Shown here one piece after another: positions 24,538-33,184 of a stretch of 64,000 bases of DNA. Both the position numbers and the translations under genes were made by a program. Positions within the stretch are counted from its first letter, which is position 1. The number at the start of each line of letters is the position of its first letter. A model generated the notes under the pieces. The model was given only the letters and a program-made list of their open reading frames with translations, did no database searches and was not told the DNA's origin. The DNA comes from Deferribacteraceae bacterium UBA6793 (lineage in GTDB: Bacteria; Chrysiogenota; Deferribacteres; Deferribacterales; Geovibrionaceae): NCBI GenBank assembly GCA_002452405.1, contig DKFP01000006.1, positions 137,560 through 201,559 of the forward strand. Reading direction: 5' to 3'.

Positions 24538-27183
24538 CTATTTTTTGAGTTTTTTTCGCATTATTTCCGCCTCTTCTTTTCTGCCCAGATTGTCATAGGC
24601 GGAGGCGGCTTTTTCAAGGCTTTTTGCGGCATATTTCGAGTTCGGATACAGGTAATACCCTTTAAGAAGCGCAGCTGCGGAAGCCTCGTAATCTTTTGTA
24701 TTATATTGTGCCGAACCGCTGTAAAAATATGCCAGCGGAAGAACAGCGGGGTTTCCGTCTTTTATAAGTCCTTCGATGAAACTCTTTTCGGCTGAAAGCT
24801 GGGAGCCCGAAAGCATTGAGAAATATCTTTCAAGTCCGTTCACATAAACGTCTGCATCCCTGTTTTTGAAATACATAACAGCAGACTTCAGCTCTTTAGG
24901 TGTATTTTCAAGAGCTATCAGCTTGGCATAACTGAGTTCCCTGTAGCGGTCGGAATTCTTTGCAAGATCCTCAAAAATAGCTGTCGCATCAGCAGGTTTT
25001 GAGGTCTGGAGGCATTCGCCTTTCAAAAAGAGTCCTTCGTCGCTGCGTCCGTCCTTCTGCATCATCTGAGCGTCCTCAAGACACTGCTCAATCCTTCCGG
25101 TGTCGCGGAAAAGTTGCCCGCGCAGCAGATACGCGTCGCGTTTATATGGCGAAACGTCATAATTATCAAAGAAATGATTCAGAAGCATGGTTGCAAGGCG
25201 TGTGTCTTTGGAATCCAGCGCCATCTTAGCCGCCTGCAATATAAGAAAATCTTTTCTGTCAAACGACTGACGCACCTGAGTTATCTCACGCGCCGCGTCG
25301 TCAAAACGTTTGTCGTCGCCCATGGCGGTATATGATGTCAGAACGCCGTACCACGCGTCAAAGCTGTGCTGCCCGCCGTCCACAAGACTGCGGAATCCTG
25401 CAAGTGCCTCCTGATAGCGCCCCAGAGAAAACAGCGCTTTAGAACGCACCAGTTTGTATTTTGTTTTATTGCCTTCGGTGAGTTTAAGCACCTGCTGGTA
25501 TTGCCCTGCAAGCATCATATTCTCAAGATATGCGTCCATGAACCGTTCGTCCTGCGAGTTTCTGTTGAAGACCCCGCCTGCGGACGAAGTATCTCCCAGT
25601 TTCAGATATGTCAGCATCAAAAGCAGATCGCTCTGGACGTCTTTCGGTGTTATGGGTTTGAGCTGCGAGAGAGCTTCCTTATAGTTCTTTCTGTTATACA
25701 GTATGGACGCACGAACAAAAGCTGCGTCGTTACCTTTAACGCCTTCGACACTGCTCCATGCGGAATCCAGATCTTTCTTTTCTATAAATATTTTGCCTTT
25801 AAGTACGCGGCAAAAATCAGTCTTGCACGGCTGTATAAGCATCAGAGCGTCGTCTAATCTGCCGTCCAGATAGTAAATCTGACCGAGCATGTACCTCGAT
25901 ACCATAAGTTTCTGTTCGTCCTGGGAAAGCTCCATGAAACGCAGAAAATAGCGCGCCGCTCTGTTGGTGTCTATGGTGGAGTATGCAAGACCTCTGTAAT
26001 AGTATGCGGAATTTATCAGCTCGCGGTTAAAGATTATACCGTCTATCTGGCGGATGGCGTTTATCCCGTCCCCTTTGGAAAGATACCAGATACCTCTGTA
26101 AAATCTGTTGTAATCGTTGTTTATCTTGCTTTCGAACACGAACTTGTCCAGAAAAGTCATGTCTATGTCCGGAAAATTTCTGCCGACGTAAAAGAAGAAA
26201 ATATTCAGCCTGTCCTCGTCGGAATCCAGCGAGGAGAGCACTTTTTCAGCCTCTTTATAGTTGCCTTCCGCTATGGCTATCTTGCCGTAAATAACGTTTT
26301 TCATATTGTCGGCGGTGATGCTGTCATAGTTGTCTATGGCGCATTTCACGTCCCCGCGCACAAGGCAGGAATCGGCAAGCAGAGCAACCGTGTTACCGCC
26401 TGAGTTTGCCGCGTTTCTGATAACGTCGTCAAACCTGCCGAGACTGTATTCAGCGGTGATGAGAAAATCGTAGAACCTTTTGTCTTTGGATGTGATGTCG
26501 CTCTGGGAGTTGAACGTTCCTATAACTCTTTCGTATCTCTGGAGTTGAAGAAGGCTGTAGAGCCAGCCATAGAGAGAATACGGTGTAACGGTTTTCAGAC
26601 CGGAAGCGAAGATGTCCGCCTCTTCGTACAGCTTTGTGTCCAGATAATACTGCATTATCCTGTCGGATGCAACACCCGCAAAGGAGCTGTCACTGTAAGC
26701 GACGCCCTTCATTATGTCCATGGATTTGCTTATGGAACCGGTTTCAAGGAGCGCGAACGCATAAACAAGATTTACTTCCTGCTCATACTGCGTATTTACT
26801 ATTTTCGGGAAATATTTGTCGTAGGACTGGATAACAGAAAGATACTGTTTGTCCAGATAGCCCTTCACAATGTTGTTGCGATAGGCTTTTTCGCCCACGA
26901 AAACAGAAGACAGCGACGTTCCGAAGCTGCCGGAATATACTCCGCCCGGATCCGCAGACAGATACGCCTTCGAATCAACCTGTTTAAGTTCGAAGCTCTC
27001 CTGCTTCAAATAGCTGTCGAAACCGGACTGCACGCTGAACGAAACGGACACTTGCTTAAAAGAGGGGCGGATTGAAAAATCCGTCAGTTCTTTACCTGTA
27101 AAGGCGAAGTCCGGCAGACTTACAGCCGCCTGTGCCGCGTTGTTCAAAACTAAAAGAGCTATTGTAGCAGTAAGTTTTTTCAT
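24538..27183 (-). CDS. Large secreted TPR-repeat protein of the TonB operon
   Basis: The 881 residues start with a signal peptide (MKKLTATIALLVLNNAAQA). They then consist almost wholly of degenerate tetratricopeptide repeats, for example VRSKALFSLGRYQEALAGFRSL, and FYSGSAQYNTKDYEASAAALLKGYYLYPNSKYA near the end. It should be a periplasmic scaffold. Several bacteria place a long TPR protein beside exbB-exbD-tonB, where it is thought to assist energised transport. AAGGGT precedes the start. Partners are unknown. Confidence 0.8.
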   Translation of the reverse strand: MKKLTATIALLVLNNAAQAAVSLPDFAFTGKELTDFSIRPSFKQVSVSFSVQSGFDSYLKQESFELKQVDSKAYLSADPGGVYSGSFGTSLSSVFVGEKAYRNNIVKGYLDKQYLSVIQSYDKYFPKIVNTQYEQEVNLVYAFALLETGSISKSMDIMKGVAYSDSSFAGVASDRIMQYYLDTKLYEEADIFASGLKTVTPYSLYGWLYSLLQLQRYERVIGTFNSQSDITSKDKRFYDFLITAEYSLGRFDDVIRNAANSGGNTVALLADSCLVRGDVKCAIDNYDSITADNMKNVIYGKIAIAEGNYKEAEKVLSSLDSDEDRLNIFFFYVGRNFPDIDMTFLDKFVFESKINNDYNRFYRGIWYLSKGDGINAIRQIDGIIFNRELINSAYYYRGLAYSTIDTNRAARYFLRFMELSQDEQKLMVSRYMLGQIYYLDGRLDDALMLIQPCKTDFCRVLKGKIFIEKKDLDSAWSSVEGVKGNDAAFVRASILYNRKNYKEALSQLKPITPKDVQSDLLLMLTYLKLGDTSSAGGVFNRNSQDERFMDAYLENMMLAGQYQQVLKLTEGNKTKYKLVRSKALFSLGRYQEALAGFRSLVDGGQHSFDAWYGVLTSYTAMGDDKRFDDAAREITQVRQSFDRKDFLILQAAKMALDSKDTRLATMLLNHFFDNYDVSPYKRDAYLLRGQLFRDTGRIEQCLEDAQMMQKDGRSDEGLFLKGECLQTSKPADATAIFEDLAKNSDRYRELSYAKLIALENTPKELKSAVMYFKNRDADVYVNGLERYFSMLSGSQLSAEKSFIEGLIKDGNPAVLPLAYFYSGSAQYNTKDYEASAAALLKGYYLYPNSKYAAKSLEKAASAYDNLGRKEEAEIMRKKLKK

Positions 27184-27196
27184 TTACCCTTGTTTA

Positions 27197-27328
27197 TCAG
27201 TTGCTTTGCTGCTGTGACTGATCCGGTGAAGTTGGGTTTGCATCAGAGCATCCGCCCTCGCATCCAACAATTCCGCTGAACGCGGAAACCAGAAGCACAG
27301 CAAGTATGAATCTTTTAACTGAATTCAC
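27197..27328 (-). CDS. Tiny lipoprotein (43 residues)
   Basis: A GTG at 27328, with GGAG 6-7 bases upstream, opens a 43-residue frame ending TGA at 27197. It has a short basic head (NSVKRF), a hydrophobic core (ILAVLLVSAFSG) and a lipobox ending IVGC, then a hydrophilic Ser/Gln-rich tail. That is a complete lipoprotein signal plus about 23 mature residues. It overlaps the surE end by 14 bases and lies 13 bases before the TPR gene. It may anchor or couple the TPR/TonB system; function unknown. Confidence 0.7.
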   Translation of the reverse strand: MNSVKRFILAVLLVSAFSGIVGCEGGCSDANPTSPDQSQQQSN

Positions 27329-28082
27329 CTTCGTCTCCCTTATCTTTCAAATGTTTATACATCTTATGATCCGTCATGTCAAACATCAGCGGAGTTACGC
27401 TGACAAAACCGTTGGAAACAAGGTAGTCGTCGGAAGTTTCGTCCATATCGGCTTCCTTCTTCTCCCCTGTCAGCCAGTAATAGCTGTATCCTCTAGGGTC
27501 CCGTCTCTTTTCGAAGGTGTCAAGGAAGCGTGCATTGCCTTGCGTGGCGAAGCGCCATCCCTTTATATTCTTCATAGACAGAGCAGGAACGTTTATGTTC
27601 AACACAGTGTTTTCAGGAAGGTCGGACTTGTGCAGATATTTTGCGAAATATGCTCCAACCTGAGCGGCATGTGAAAAATCGAATTTTTCTTTAGTGGCAA
27701 GGCTGATGGCAATGGAGCGTATCCCCAGCATGGCGCCCTCCGTAGCGGCAGAGACCGTGCCCGAATAGATAACGTTGCTCGCAACGTTGGCTCCGTGGTT
27801 AATACCAGAAATGATGATATCAGGCGCGTCTTCCATTATGTTTGTAAGAGCTATCTTAACGCAGTCTGCCGGAGTGCCTTTTATGCCGTATCCGAAAAAT
27901 TCGCCGAACTTATAAAAATCCGTTACACGCAGTGGGTCTGCAATGGTGATTGCGTGTCCGACGGCGGACTGTTCCGTTATGGGGGCGACAACCGTTACAT
28001 CCGCAAACTCTTTAAGAGCTTTGTACAAAGTATATATTCCGTCGGAGTATATACCGTCGTCGTTCGCAAGCAAGATACGCAT
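27315..28082 (-). CDS. surE: 5'/3'-nucleotidase SurE
   Basis: SurE removes phosphate from nucleoside monophosphates with a divalent metal and is linked to stationary-phase survival. The 255 residues start with the metal-site ILLANDDGIYSDGI (Asp-Asp) and continue VVAPITEQSAVGHAIT, GTPADCVKIAL and IISGINHGANVASNVIYSGTV, all family motifs. Length is normal. It appears to head the operon with the lipoprotein, TPR, exbB-exbD-tonB and midA. Confidence 0.95.
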   Translation of the reverse strand: MRILLANDDGIYSDGIYTLYKALKEFADVTVVAPITEQSAVGHAITIADPLRVTDFYKFGEFFGYGIKGTPADCVKIALTNIMEDAPDIIISGINHGANVASNVIYSGTVSAATEGAMLGIRSIAISLATKEKFDFSHAAQVGAYFAKYLHKSDLPENTVLNINVPALSMKNIKGWRFATQGNARFLDTFEKRRDPRGYSYYWLTGEKKEADMDETSDDYLVSNGFVSVTPLMFDMTDHKMYKHLKDKGDEGEFS

Positions 28083-28211
28083 ACCGCCTCCAATTATACT
28101 TCAATAATAATTAGCATATATCAAACTTAATGATTTATCAAGCAGATAAACGCTTGTTTAGTTAATTTTACCCTAATTTTATATTATTATGACGAAAGAG
28201 TGGAGCAGATG

Positions 28212-28238
28212 AAAAAAAAGAGGGGCAAAAGCCCCTCT
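28212..28238 (-). terminator. Rho-independent terminator of elbB
   Basis: AGAGGGGC and GCCCCTCT form an 8-bp stem around AAAA, followed on the minus strand by eight T's. It is 14 bases after the elbB stop. The rest of the 28083-28251 gap holds only AT-rich sequence, with the surE promoter probably inside. Confidence 0.92.
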
Positions 28239-28251
28239 GCGAATACTTTTA

Positions 28252-28935
28252 TCAGCAACCAGCGGTGAGGTTATTAACCATCCCCGTAAGCGCCTGCATT
28301 GTCTTTTTGATAGCCTCACCGACCTCGGCGATATCCGCCGCAAGCATATAGGCGGGGTTGGTTATAATGTTAAGGTGCGCATCGATTATAACCTCTTTAA
28401 CAGGGCTTTCGATGTGTTCCGCACCCATGGCATTTATGGCGTTCGCCGTACCCGCGTCATTGCCGATGGTGAGTTTTGCTTTCACTCCGGAATCCTCAAG
28501 AGCCTTCGCAACAACAACAGGAGCAATGCATACCGCAGCAAGCGGTTTTTTCGCATCAACAGTGGCTTTTATGAGCCTCTTAACATCGGGGTTGATGGAG
28601 CATTTCACACCGTCGAAAGCGAAGGAAACAAGGTTTTTCGCCGCACCAAAGCCACCGGGAAAAAGAAGAGCATCGAAATCGTCCACGGTCACTTCAGAGA
28701 TATCCGTTATATTTCCTCTGGCTATTCTTGCAGATTCCACCAGAACGTTTCTTTTCTGCCCCTGTTCAACCTCGCCTGTCAGGTGGTTTACAACATGAGC
28801 CTGATCCACATTCGGAGCCATGATGAGAAGTTCGTTGCCGTATTTTTTCAGATAATACATCGAAAGCACAGCTTCGTGTATCTCCGCACCGTCATAAACC
28901 CCGCATCCGCTCAGCACTATACCTATTCTGGGCAT
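28252..28935 (-). CDS. elbB: ElbB/GlxIII-like glyoxalase of the DJ-1/PfpI superfamily
   Basis: The 227 residues begin RIGIVLSGCGVYDGAEIHEAV. They contain DDFDALLFPGGFGAAKNL and the nucleophile-elbow Cys in KKPLAAVCIAPVV, the class I amidotransferase-like layout of ElbB. Family members act as glyoxalases or deglycase-like enzymes and were first linked to isoprenoid synthesis. Length is normal. Single gene with its own terminator. Confidence 0.9.
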   Translation of the reverse strand: MPRIGIVLSGCGVYDGAEIHEAVLSMYYLKKYGNELLIMAPNVDQAHVVNHLTGEVEQGQKRNVLVESARIARGNITDISEVTVDDFDALLFPGGFGAAKNLVSFAFDGVKCSINPDVKRLIKATVDAKKPLAAVCIAPVVVAKALEDSGVKAKLTIGNDAGTANAINAMGAEHIESPVKEVIIDAHLNIITNPAYMLAADIAEVGEAIKKTMQALTGMVNNLTAGC

Positions 28936-29000
28936 GGTATCCTCCTATGGTTTATACAGATAATATTATAGTGTATCAGGCTTTTTTCAAGAGAACAAGT

Positions 29001-30155
29001 TCAGTTGGAGAAACAGATGTCTTTGATGTCTGAGAGTGAGTTTACAGGAACGAGAACGCGGCTGATTCCGGGGTAATCGGCTGTCATTCGACAGAGCATA
29101 TCTATCTGTGAATCGTCTATCTTCCTCTTTTTATCGAATGAAGTTATCTGAAGTTTAAGAATTATGCGGTTCTCATCATCAGTGGCAGCCACAAGATTTT
29201 CTGCCATTTCGTAAAGGACGTCCACCGCTTCGTCTGTCTCTTTGCGCATCTCAGATGCTATCTGATCGTGATATCCCATCACAGCGAGATAGTCGAAACC
29301 AGCGGCAAGCATTGACTGTATGCTTTGTGAATACCATGCCAGTCCTTTTGTCCTGTCGATTGGTGTTTCGTAATAGACGTTAGCTGCAAATTTTATATCG
29401 GGATTTACAGATTCTGCGGCTTTTTTCAGTTCACCGAAAAAGCTCATCAACTTTTCGTTTTTCCATTTTACCCAAGGCAGAAAAGTTTCCGCGCAGGCAT
29501 TGGAAACACGGGTCACGGAATAACTGCCGCCACATGAAAAAAGCGTATCGTAAGCCACCTTATTACCTGTTTCGGCTTCATACATGGAAACAGCTGCGTC
29601 CGTTGCGCCTTCGGAATAGCGCATGATGAAATCGTCCTGAAACAGTACGCCGTCTATATCGTATTTCGCAAGATCCGCAAACAGCCCTTTAATCTCGCTC
29701 CGCACTTTTTCATCAAATATAGAAACACCGTATCCGTCGGATGTTCCGTTTTGGGTGAATACCTTCTCCATATGTTCAGGAGTTTTAAGAAAACTCAAAG
29801 AGCGGGTCGCCATCCATGCGAATATCTTCATTCCGTTCTTTCTTGCGGAAGCAGAAGCCTCGCCCAGCACATCCCGCTCAACACACGCCCTGTCGGTTTT
29901 GAAATATACGCCGCTTTTGCAGTCGTTGTTCTCTTCGCCAAAGTGGTATCTGTCCGCTCCGTTGTGGAAAACACGCAGAAACACTGTATCATAGCCTTTG
30001 GCTTTCAGTCCTCTGAAAAACGTATCCATATCGCCGTCGTAGCTCTTGTTGAGCACGAACACCTGAACACCGTTTATGCGGGGATTCTGTTCGGAAGAAA
30101 AAGAAAGCCCTGCCGAAAGGAGCAGGGCTGTAATTATCAGAAAGCGTACAAACAT
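29001..30155 (-). CDS. Secreted glycoside-hydrolase-like protein (PgaB C-terminal/GH153-like)
   Basis: A signal peptide (about 1-20) is followed by a TIM-barrel-like domain. GVQVFVLNKSYDGDMDTFFRGLKAKGYDTVFLRVF opens it, AKYDIDGVLFQDDFIMRYSE carries the acidic pair near residue 180, and DYLAVMGYHDQIASEM is near 285. The DGVLFQDD motif is characteristic of the hydrolase domain of PgaB, which cuts poly-beta-1,6-GlcNAc. The deacetylase half of PgaB is absent. It is coupled by TAATG to the SPOR gene. A role in matrix or peptidoglycan turnover is inference. Confidence 0.7.
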   Translation of the reverse strand: MFVRFLIITALLLSAGLSFSSEQNPRINGVQVFVLNKSYDGDMDTFFRGLKAKGYDTVFLRVFHNGADRYHFGEENNDCKSGVYFKTDRACVERDVLGEASASARKNGMKIFAWMATRSLSFLKTPEHMEKVFTQNGTSDGYGVSIFDEKVRSEIKGLFADLAKYDIDGVLFQDDFIMRYSEGATDAAVSMYEAETGNKVAYDTLFSCGGSYSVTRVSNACAETFLPWVKWKNEKLMSFFGELKKAAESVNPDIKFAANVYYETPIDRTKGLAWYSQSIQSMLAAGFDYLAVMGYHDQIASEMRKETDEAVDVLYEMAENLVAATDDENRIILKLQITSFDKKRKIDDSQIDMLCRMTADYPGISRVLVPVNSLSDIKDICFSN

Positions 30156-31015
30156 TATTTTTTCATTATGTCCGGATTATATCCCGTTTTCGCTTTTATC
30201 TCGTCGGCTCTTGTCAGCGCCTTGTCATAGGGAAGCGGCGTGCCGCATCTCAGTCTGTACCATACGCCTTTTTCGCCAAGATCGACCTGAACAAGCTGAA
30301 GGTCGTTCACTTTGGGGCTCATCCTCTGGAACTCCTCTTTAGCAAGATCGAGGCTTTTGAATGAAGCAAGCTGAACATAGTATTCGCCGGGTTTATTGGC
30401 AGCCACAGTCTTTTTTTCCGCAACCGGTGTCGGTTTTGCGGCAACTTTAGGAGTTTCCGTCTTATCGGCGGATTTAACAGTCGCAGGTTTTACAGTTTCT
30501 GTTTTCACGGCAGGTTTCGCAGTTTCAGTTTTAACCGCGGGTTTAGCCGGTTCTGCCTTAACCACAGGTTTTGCGGGTTCAGTCTTGACCACGGGCTTAG
30601 GTTCCTCTTTCACCACAGGTTTTGCGGGTTCCGGTTTTGCTGCTGTCATTGGCAGTGGTGCCGGTTCCGCAGGTTTCTGAGCTTCAACGGGAGGTGATGT
30701 CAGAACTGAATCGGGTTTTTCTGCCACAGGCTTAGGTGCTTCCTGCGCAGCGGGTTCGTTGTGTTCGACAGTGTTTCCCTGTCCGTCAACCGTAAAGGAT
30801 TTTCCGCTTTCCGGATTTGTCATGTCCTCCGGTTTCACCTGCTCTGTGGTCTTAGCATCTTTTCCGGAGCGTTTCAGCTTATCCGCAAAAAATGCCACGC
30901 CCGTGACCAGAGCTGTGAAAATGATAAAAAAGACGATAAACAGCACTATAGTGTTGCCAAAACTTTTTTTGCCCTTTTCCGGTGTCTGTTCCGTGTTTTT
31001 TTCCTGTTCGCTCAC
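30155..31015 (-). CDS. SPOR-domain membrane protein with Pro/Lys/Ala repeats
   Basis: The 286 residues have a cytoplasmic head, one membrane helix (about 22-44), a long periplasmic linker of KPVVK-EPA and KPAVKTETA-type repeats, and a SPOR domain (about 208-280, GEYYVQLASFKSLDLAKEEFQRMSP). SPOR domains bind glycan strands stripped of stem peptides, usually at the division septum. The linker should span the periplasm. A sigma-54-like promoter lies about 75 bases upstream, and the glycoside-hydrolase-like gene is coupled behind it. Confidence 0.85.
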   Translation of the reverse strand: MSEQEKNTEQTPEKGKKSFGNTIVLFIVFFIIFTALVTGVAFFADKLKRSGKDAKTTEQVKPEDMTNPESGKSFTVDGQGNTVEHNEPAAQEAPKPVAEKPDSVLTSPPVEAQKPAEPAPLPMTAAKPEPAKPVVKEEPKPVVKTEPAKPVVKAEPAKPAVKTETAKPAVKTETVKPATVKSADKTETPKVAAKPTPVAEKKTVAANKPGEYYVQLASFKSLDLAKEEFQRMSPKVNDLQLVQVDLGEKGVWYRLRCGTPLPYDKALTRADEIKAKTGYNPDIMKK

Positions 31016-31341
31016 TGTACCATCCTGTCAGGAGCATCGGCACCCGTATTGCGGATGTCCGCTCGCTGTTTTCAATAGTTTAATATTATTCAAATAGCGT
31101 GCCACGCACACTGTTATAATCGTAAATCATTCGGCTTAACTAAAGTTAATCTTTAGGAGAATCTTCACATGTAACGGATAATATACCTCTTATGCTCAAA
31201 AGACAAATGCTGACATCCTTTGTTCAAACAAAATAGACGAAGAAAATACTATCAGCTAATCTTTTTTTATTCAATACAGCATTTTTGTAAAAAAAAGATG
31301 CAAACCTCAGTTAAAAAGCATATACTCAAAAAAGGTTGAAT
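31016..31341. other. Intergenic region between the SPOR gene and the histidine kinase gene
   Basis: This 326-base gap has no gene I can support. It holds the sigma-54-like promoter at 31089-31104 for the SPOR operon and a short inverted repeat TTAAC-TAAA-GTTAA at 31136-31149. Toward the kinase the sequence is very AT-rich, with a possible -10 TATACT at 31321 but no good -35. Confidence 0.5.
31089..31104 (-). promoter_or_regulatory. Sigma-54-like promoter of the SPOR/glycoside-hydrolase operon
   Basis: The minus strand reads TGGCACGCTATTTGAA: a perfect -24 TGGCACG and a -12 TTGA in place of TTGC. Its first 15 bases are identical to the element at 3723-3737. Transcription would start near 31078, about 63 bases before the ATG. 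Confidence 0.55.
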
Positions 31342-32457
31342 ATGGATGATTATAAATATAACAAAGATTTGACAAACTTACTGCAAGACAGCAATCCTGT
31401 TCTGTTCGCTGTTTCAGAAACAGTGCATGAAATGCTGTTCATTTTAGACCATGATCGCAGAATTATCTTTTTTAACAGACGATTTGCGAGCTTTGCAGAA
31501 AGTAACCAACTTAATCCGACAACGGGAGTGCGCCCCGGCGATATTTTCAGATGTGTCAACGCGCTTGAAAATGCCGACGTATGCGGCGAAACAAAATTCT
31601 GCCGTTATTGCGGAGCATATCAGGCTATAACTAATGCAACGGAAGGCGAACGGCAGATTGAACAGTGCCGCATAAAGGCCGAAAACGGACTTGCATATGA
31701 CCTCAAGGTTAGCACGACAAAACTTAACATCGGCAACAACCTGTTCACCCTTTTCTGCGTGCTCGACGTGAGCGCGGAACACAGAAAACAGGCGCTTGAA
31801 AAGATTTTCTTCCATGATATCAACAACCTTGCTGGAGGACTCACCCTTATAGTCGATTTCATCGACAGCTATGCAAAAAGGAACGACATAAACGCCATAA
31901 AAGAAACAACCCCTCTGCTGACAGGAGCCATGAGCAGCCTGAACAATGAACTGCGCTCCAGCTATATGCTTGCGCTGGCGGAAAAAGACGAACTGGATGT
32001 CATGGCAGAACAATGCAATATCCAGAAAGTGCTTGTGTCAGTCGCTTCTTTTTTCAAGGAAACAACCCTGGATAAAAGCATAAAATTCATTATTGAATCA
32101 GACAGGGAAGAAACATTTGTAAACACAGATGAGAACATCCTCAAGCGGGTTGTCACAAACATGACCAAAAACGCCATAGAGGCTTCTGAAGATGGCGACA
32201 GCATCGTTATGGGCAACAGACTGACCGAGGACAGACTTATAATATATGTTCAGAACAATTATGTTATGAAAGAGGAAACCAAGGCCTCAATTTTCCAGCG
32301 TTCTTTCTCAACAAAGGGGATAGGCAGGGGTCTCGGCACATACAGCATGAGGCTTCTCACCGAGAGATATCTGAAAGGAGCCGTCTATTTCAGCTCCACA
32401 GAAGAAACGGGAACGGTCTTTTATATTGAGATTCCTCTCAGCCTTTCAGATCTATGA
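31342..32457 (+). CDS. PAS sensor histidine kinase with a four-Cys motif
   Basis: I start at the ATG at 31342 (AAAGG upstream), giving 371 residues with no membrane segment, so the sensor is cytoplasmic. A PAS domain (about 15-150) contains cysteines at about 71, 81, 87 and 90 (C-x9-C-x5-C-x2-C). The H-box is KIFFHDINNLAGGL (about 160). The ATPase domain has NMTKNAIEAS (N-box) and a G-rich FSTKGIGRGLGTYSMRLL. No partner regulator is adjacent. The Cys set could bind metal or an Fe-S cluster, which is inference. Confidence 0.85.
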   Translation: MDDYKYNKDLTNLLQDSNPVLFAVSETVHEMLFILDHDRRIIFFNRRFASFAESNQLNPTTGVRPGDIFRCVNALENADVCGETKFCRYCGAYQAITNATEGERQIEQCRIKAENGLAYDLKVSTTKLNIGNNLFTLFCVLDVSAEHRKQALEKIFFHDINNLAGGLTLIVDFIDSYAKRNDINAIKETTPLLTGAMSSLNNELRSSYMLALAEKDELDVMAEQCNIQKVLVSVASFFKETTLDKSIKFIIESDREETFVNTDENILKRVVTNMTKNAIEASEDGDSIVMGNRLTEDRLIIYVQNNYVMKEETKASIFQRSFSTKGIGRGLGTYSMRLLTERYLKGAVYFSSTEETGTVFYIEIPLSLSDL

Positions 32458-32722
32458 TGGTTCCGAGCATCTCGTCCTGAGTGCGCAAAGCCTCAACGTT
32501 GAACTGAAAAGCCCTCTTCTCAACCAGCATATCCGTCATTTCTTTTGCCGCGTCAACTCCAGACCATTTTATATCCAACTTATCCATAGCGTCGTCGGCG
32601 GCAGCCGTCTGAGGAGTTTTATATCCGGGCGTGTTAATATTGGCAACGTTGTTCGCCGTCCGTTCAAGAGCGTCAACCTGTGTCTTCATGCCGTTAAGGC
32701 TGTTATACAATCCTTGTATCAT
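32438..32722 (-). CDS. Mini flagellar rod/hook-type protein
   Basis: Starting at the ATG at 32722 (MIQGLYNSLNGM) the protein has 94 residues. It joins the N-terminal rod signature (ALERTANNVANINTPGYK) almost directly to the C-terminal helix (EMTDMLVEKRAFQFNVEALRTQDEML). FlgB, FlgC, FlgF and FlgG share these two ends but are longer. No other flagellar gene is in the window, so this is an orphan. It overlaps the kinase end by 20 bases. Confidence 0.75.
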   Translation of the reverse strand: MIQGLYNSLNGMKTQVDALERTANNVANINTPGYKTPQTAAADDAMDKLDIKWSGVDAAKEMTDMLVEKRAFQFNVEALRTQDEMLGTIIDLKG

Positions 32723-32742
32723 ATGTTCCCTTCTGTTATAAT
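32714..32742 (+). promoter_or_regulatory. Promoter of the CoA-binding protein gene
   Basis: TTGTAT (32714-32719), 17 bases, TATAAT (32737-32742); start near 32749, 16 bases before the ATG. It overlaps the start of the divergent rod-like gene. Confidence 0.6.
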
Positions 32743-32764
32743 ACACTTAACTCGGAGGATTTCA

Positions 32765-33184
32765 ATGACCAATCTCACAGATGAACAGCTCAGAGAGCTT
32801 ATTTCAAACGCAAAAACAGTCGCCATCGTAGGCGCATCAAACAAACCGGAGCGCGCCAGCAACGGAATAATGAAATTCCTTATGAAAAACGGCTATAAAT
32901 GCATACCGGTCAACCCTATCGAAAAAGAGGTTCTTGGTGTCCCCACAGTGGACTGCCTTGAGGAACTGGATTTTGAACCGGACATAGTGGACATCTTCCG
33001 CCAGAGCGCATTTGCAGCAGAGGTTGTGCGAGAGGCAGCCGGAAAAAACGCCAAGCTCATCTGGCTTCAGGAGGGTGTTGTATCCGATGAAGCAAGAAAA
33101 ATCGCCGCATACGTCAACATTCCCTATGTAGAGGACAAATGTATATTCAAAGAATATCTGCGTCTGGGGCTTGCAGGAAAATAA
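32765..33184 (+). CDS. YccU-type CoA-binding protein
   Basis: The true start is the ATG at 32765 behind CGGAGG, not the far-upstream open frame. The 139 residues form a single Rossmann CoA-binding domain: KTVAIVGASNKPERASNGIMKFL, then CIPVNPIEKEVLGVPTVDCLEEL and IWLQEGVVSDEA. This matches the small stand-alone CoA_binding_2 family, related to succinyl-CoA synthetase alpha. The role is unknown. It overlaps the next gene by 46 bases. Confidence 0.88.
   Translation: MTNLTDEQLRELISNAKTVAIVGASNKPERASNGIMKFLMKNGYKCIPVNPIEKEVLGVPTVDCLEELDFEPDIVDIFRQSAFAAEVVREAAGKNAKLIWLQEGVVSDEARKIAAYVNIPYVEDKCIFKEYLRLGLAGK

Noticed and set aside
32426..32764. N-terminal extension of the CoA-binding protein
   Set aside because: The open frame upstream is antisense to the rod-like gene; the ATG at 32765 has a proper CGGAGG site and gives the normal family length.
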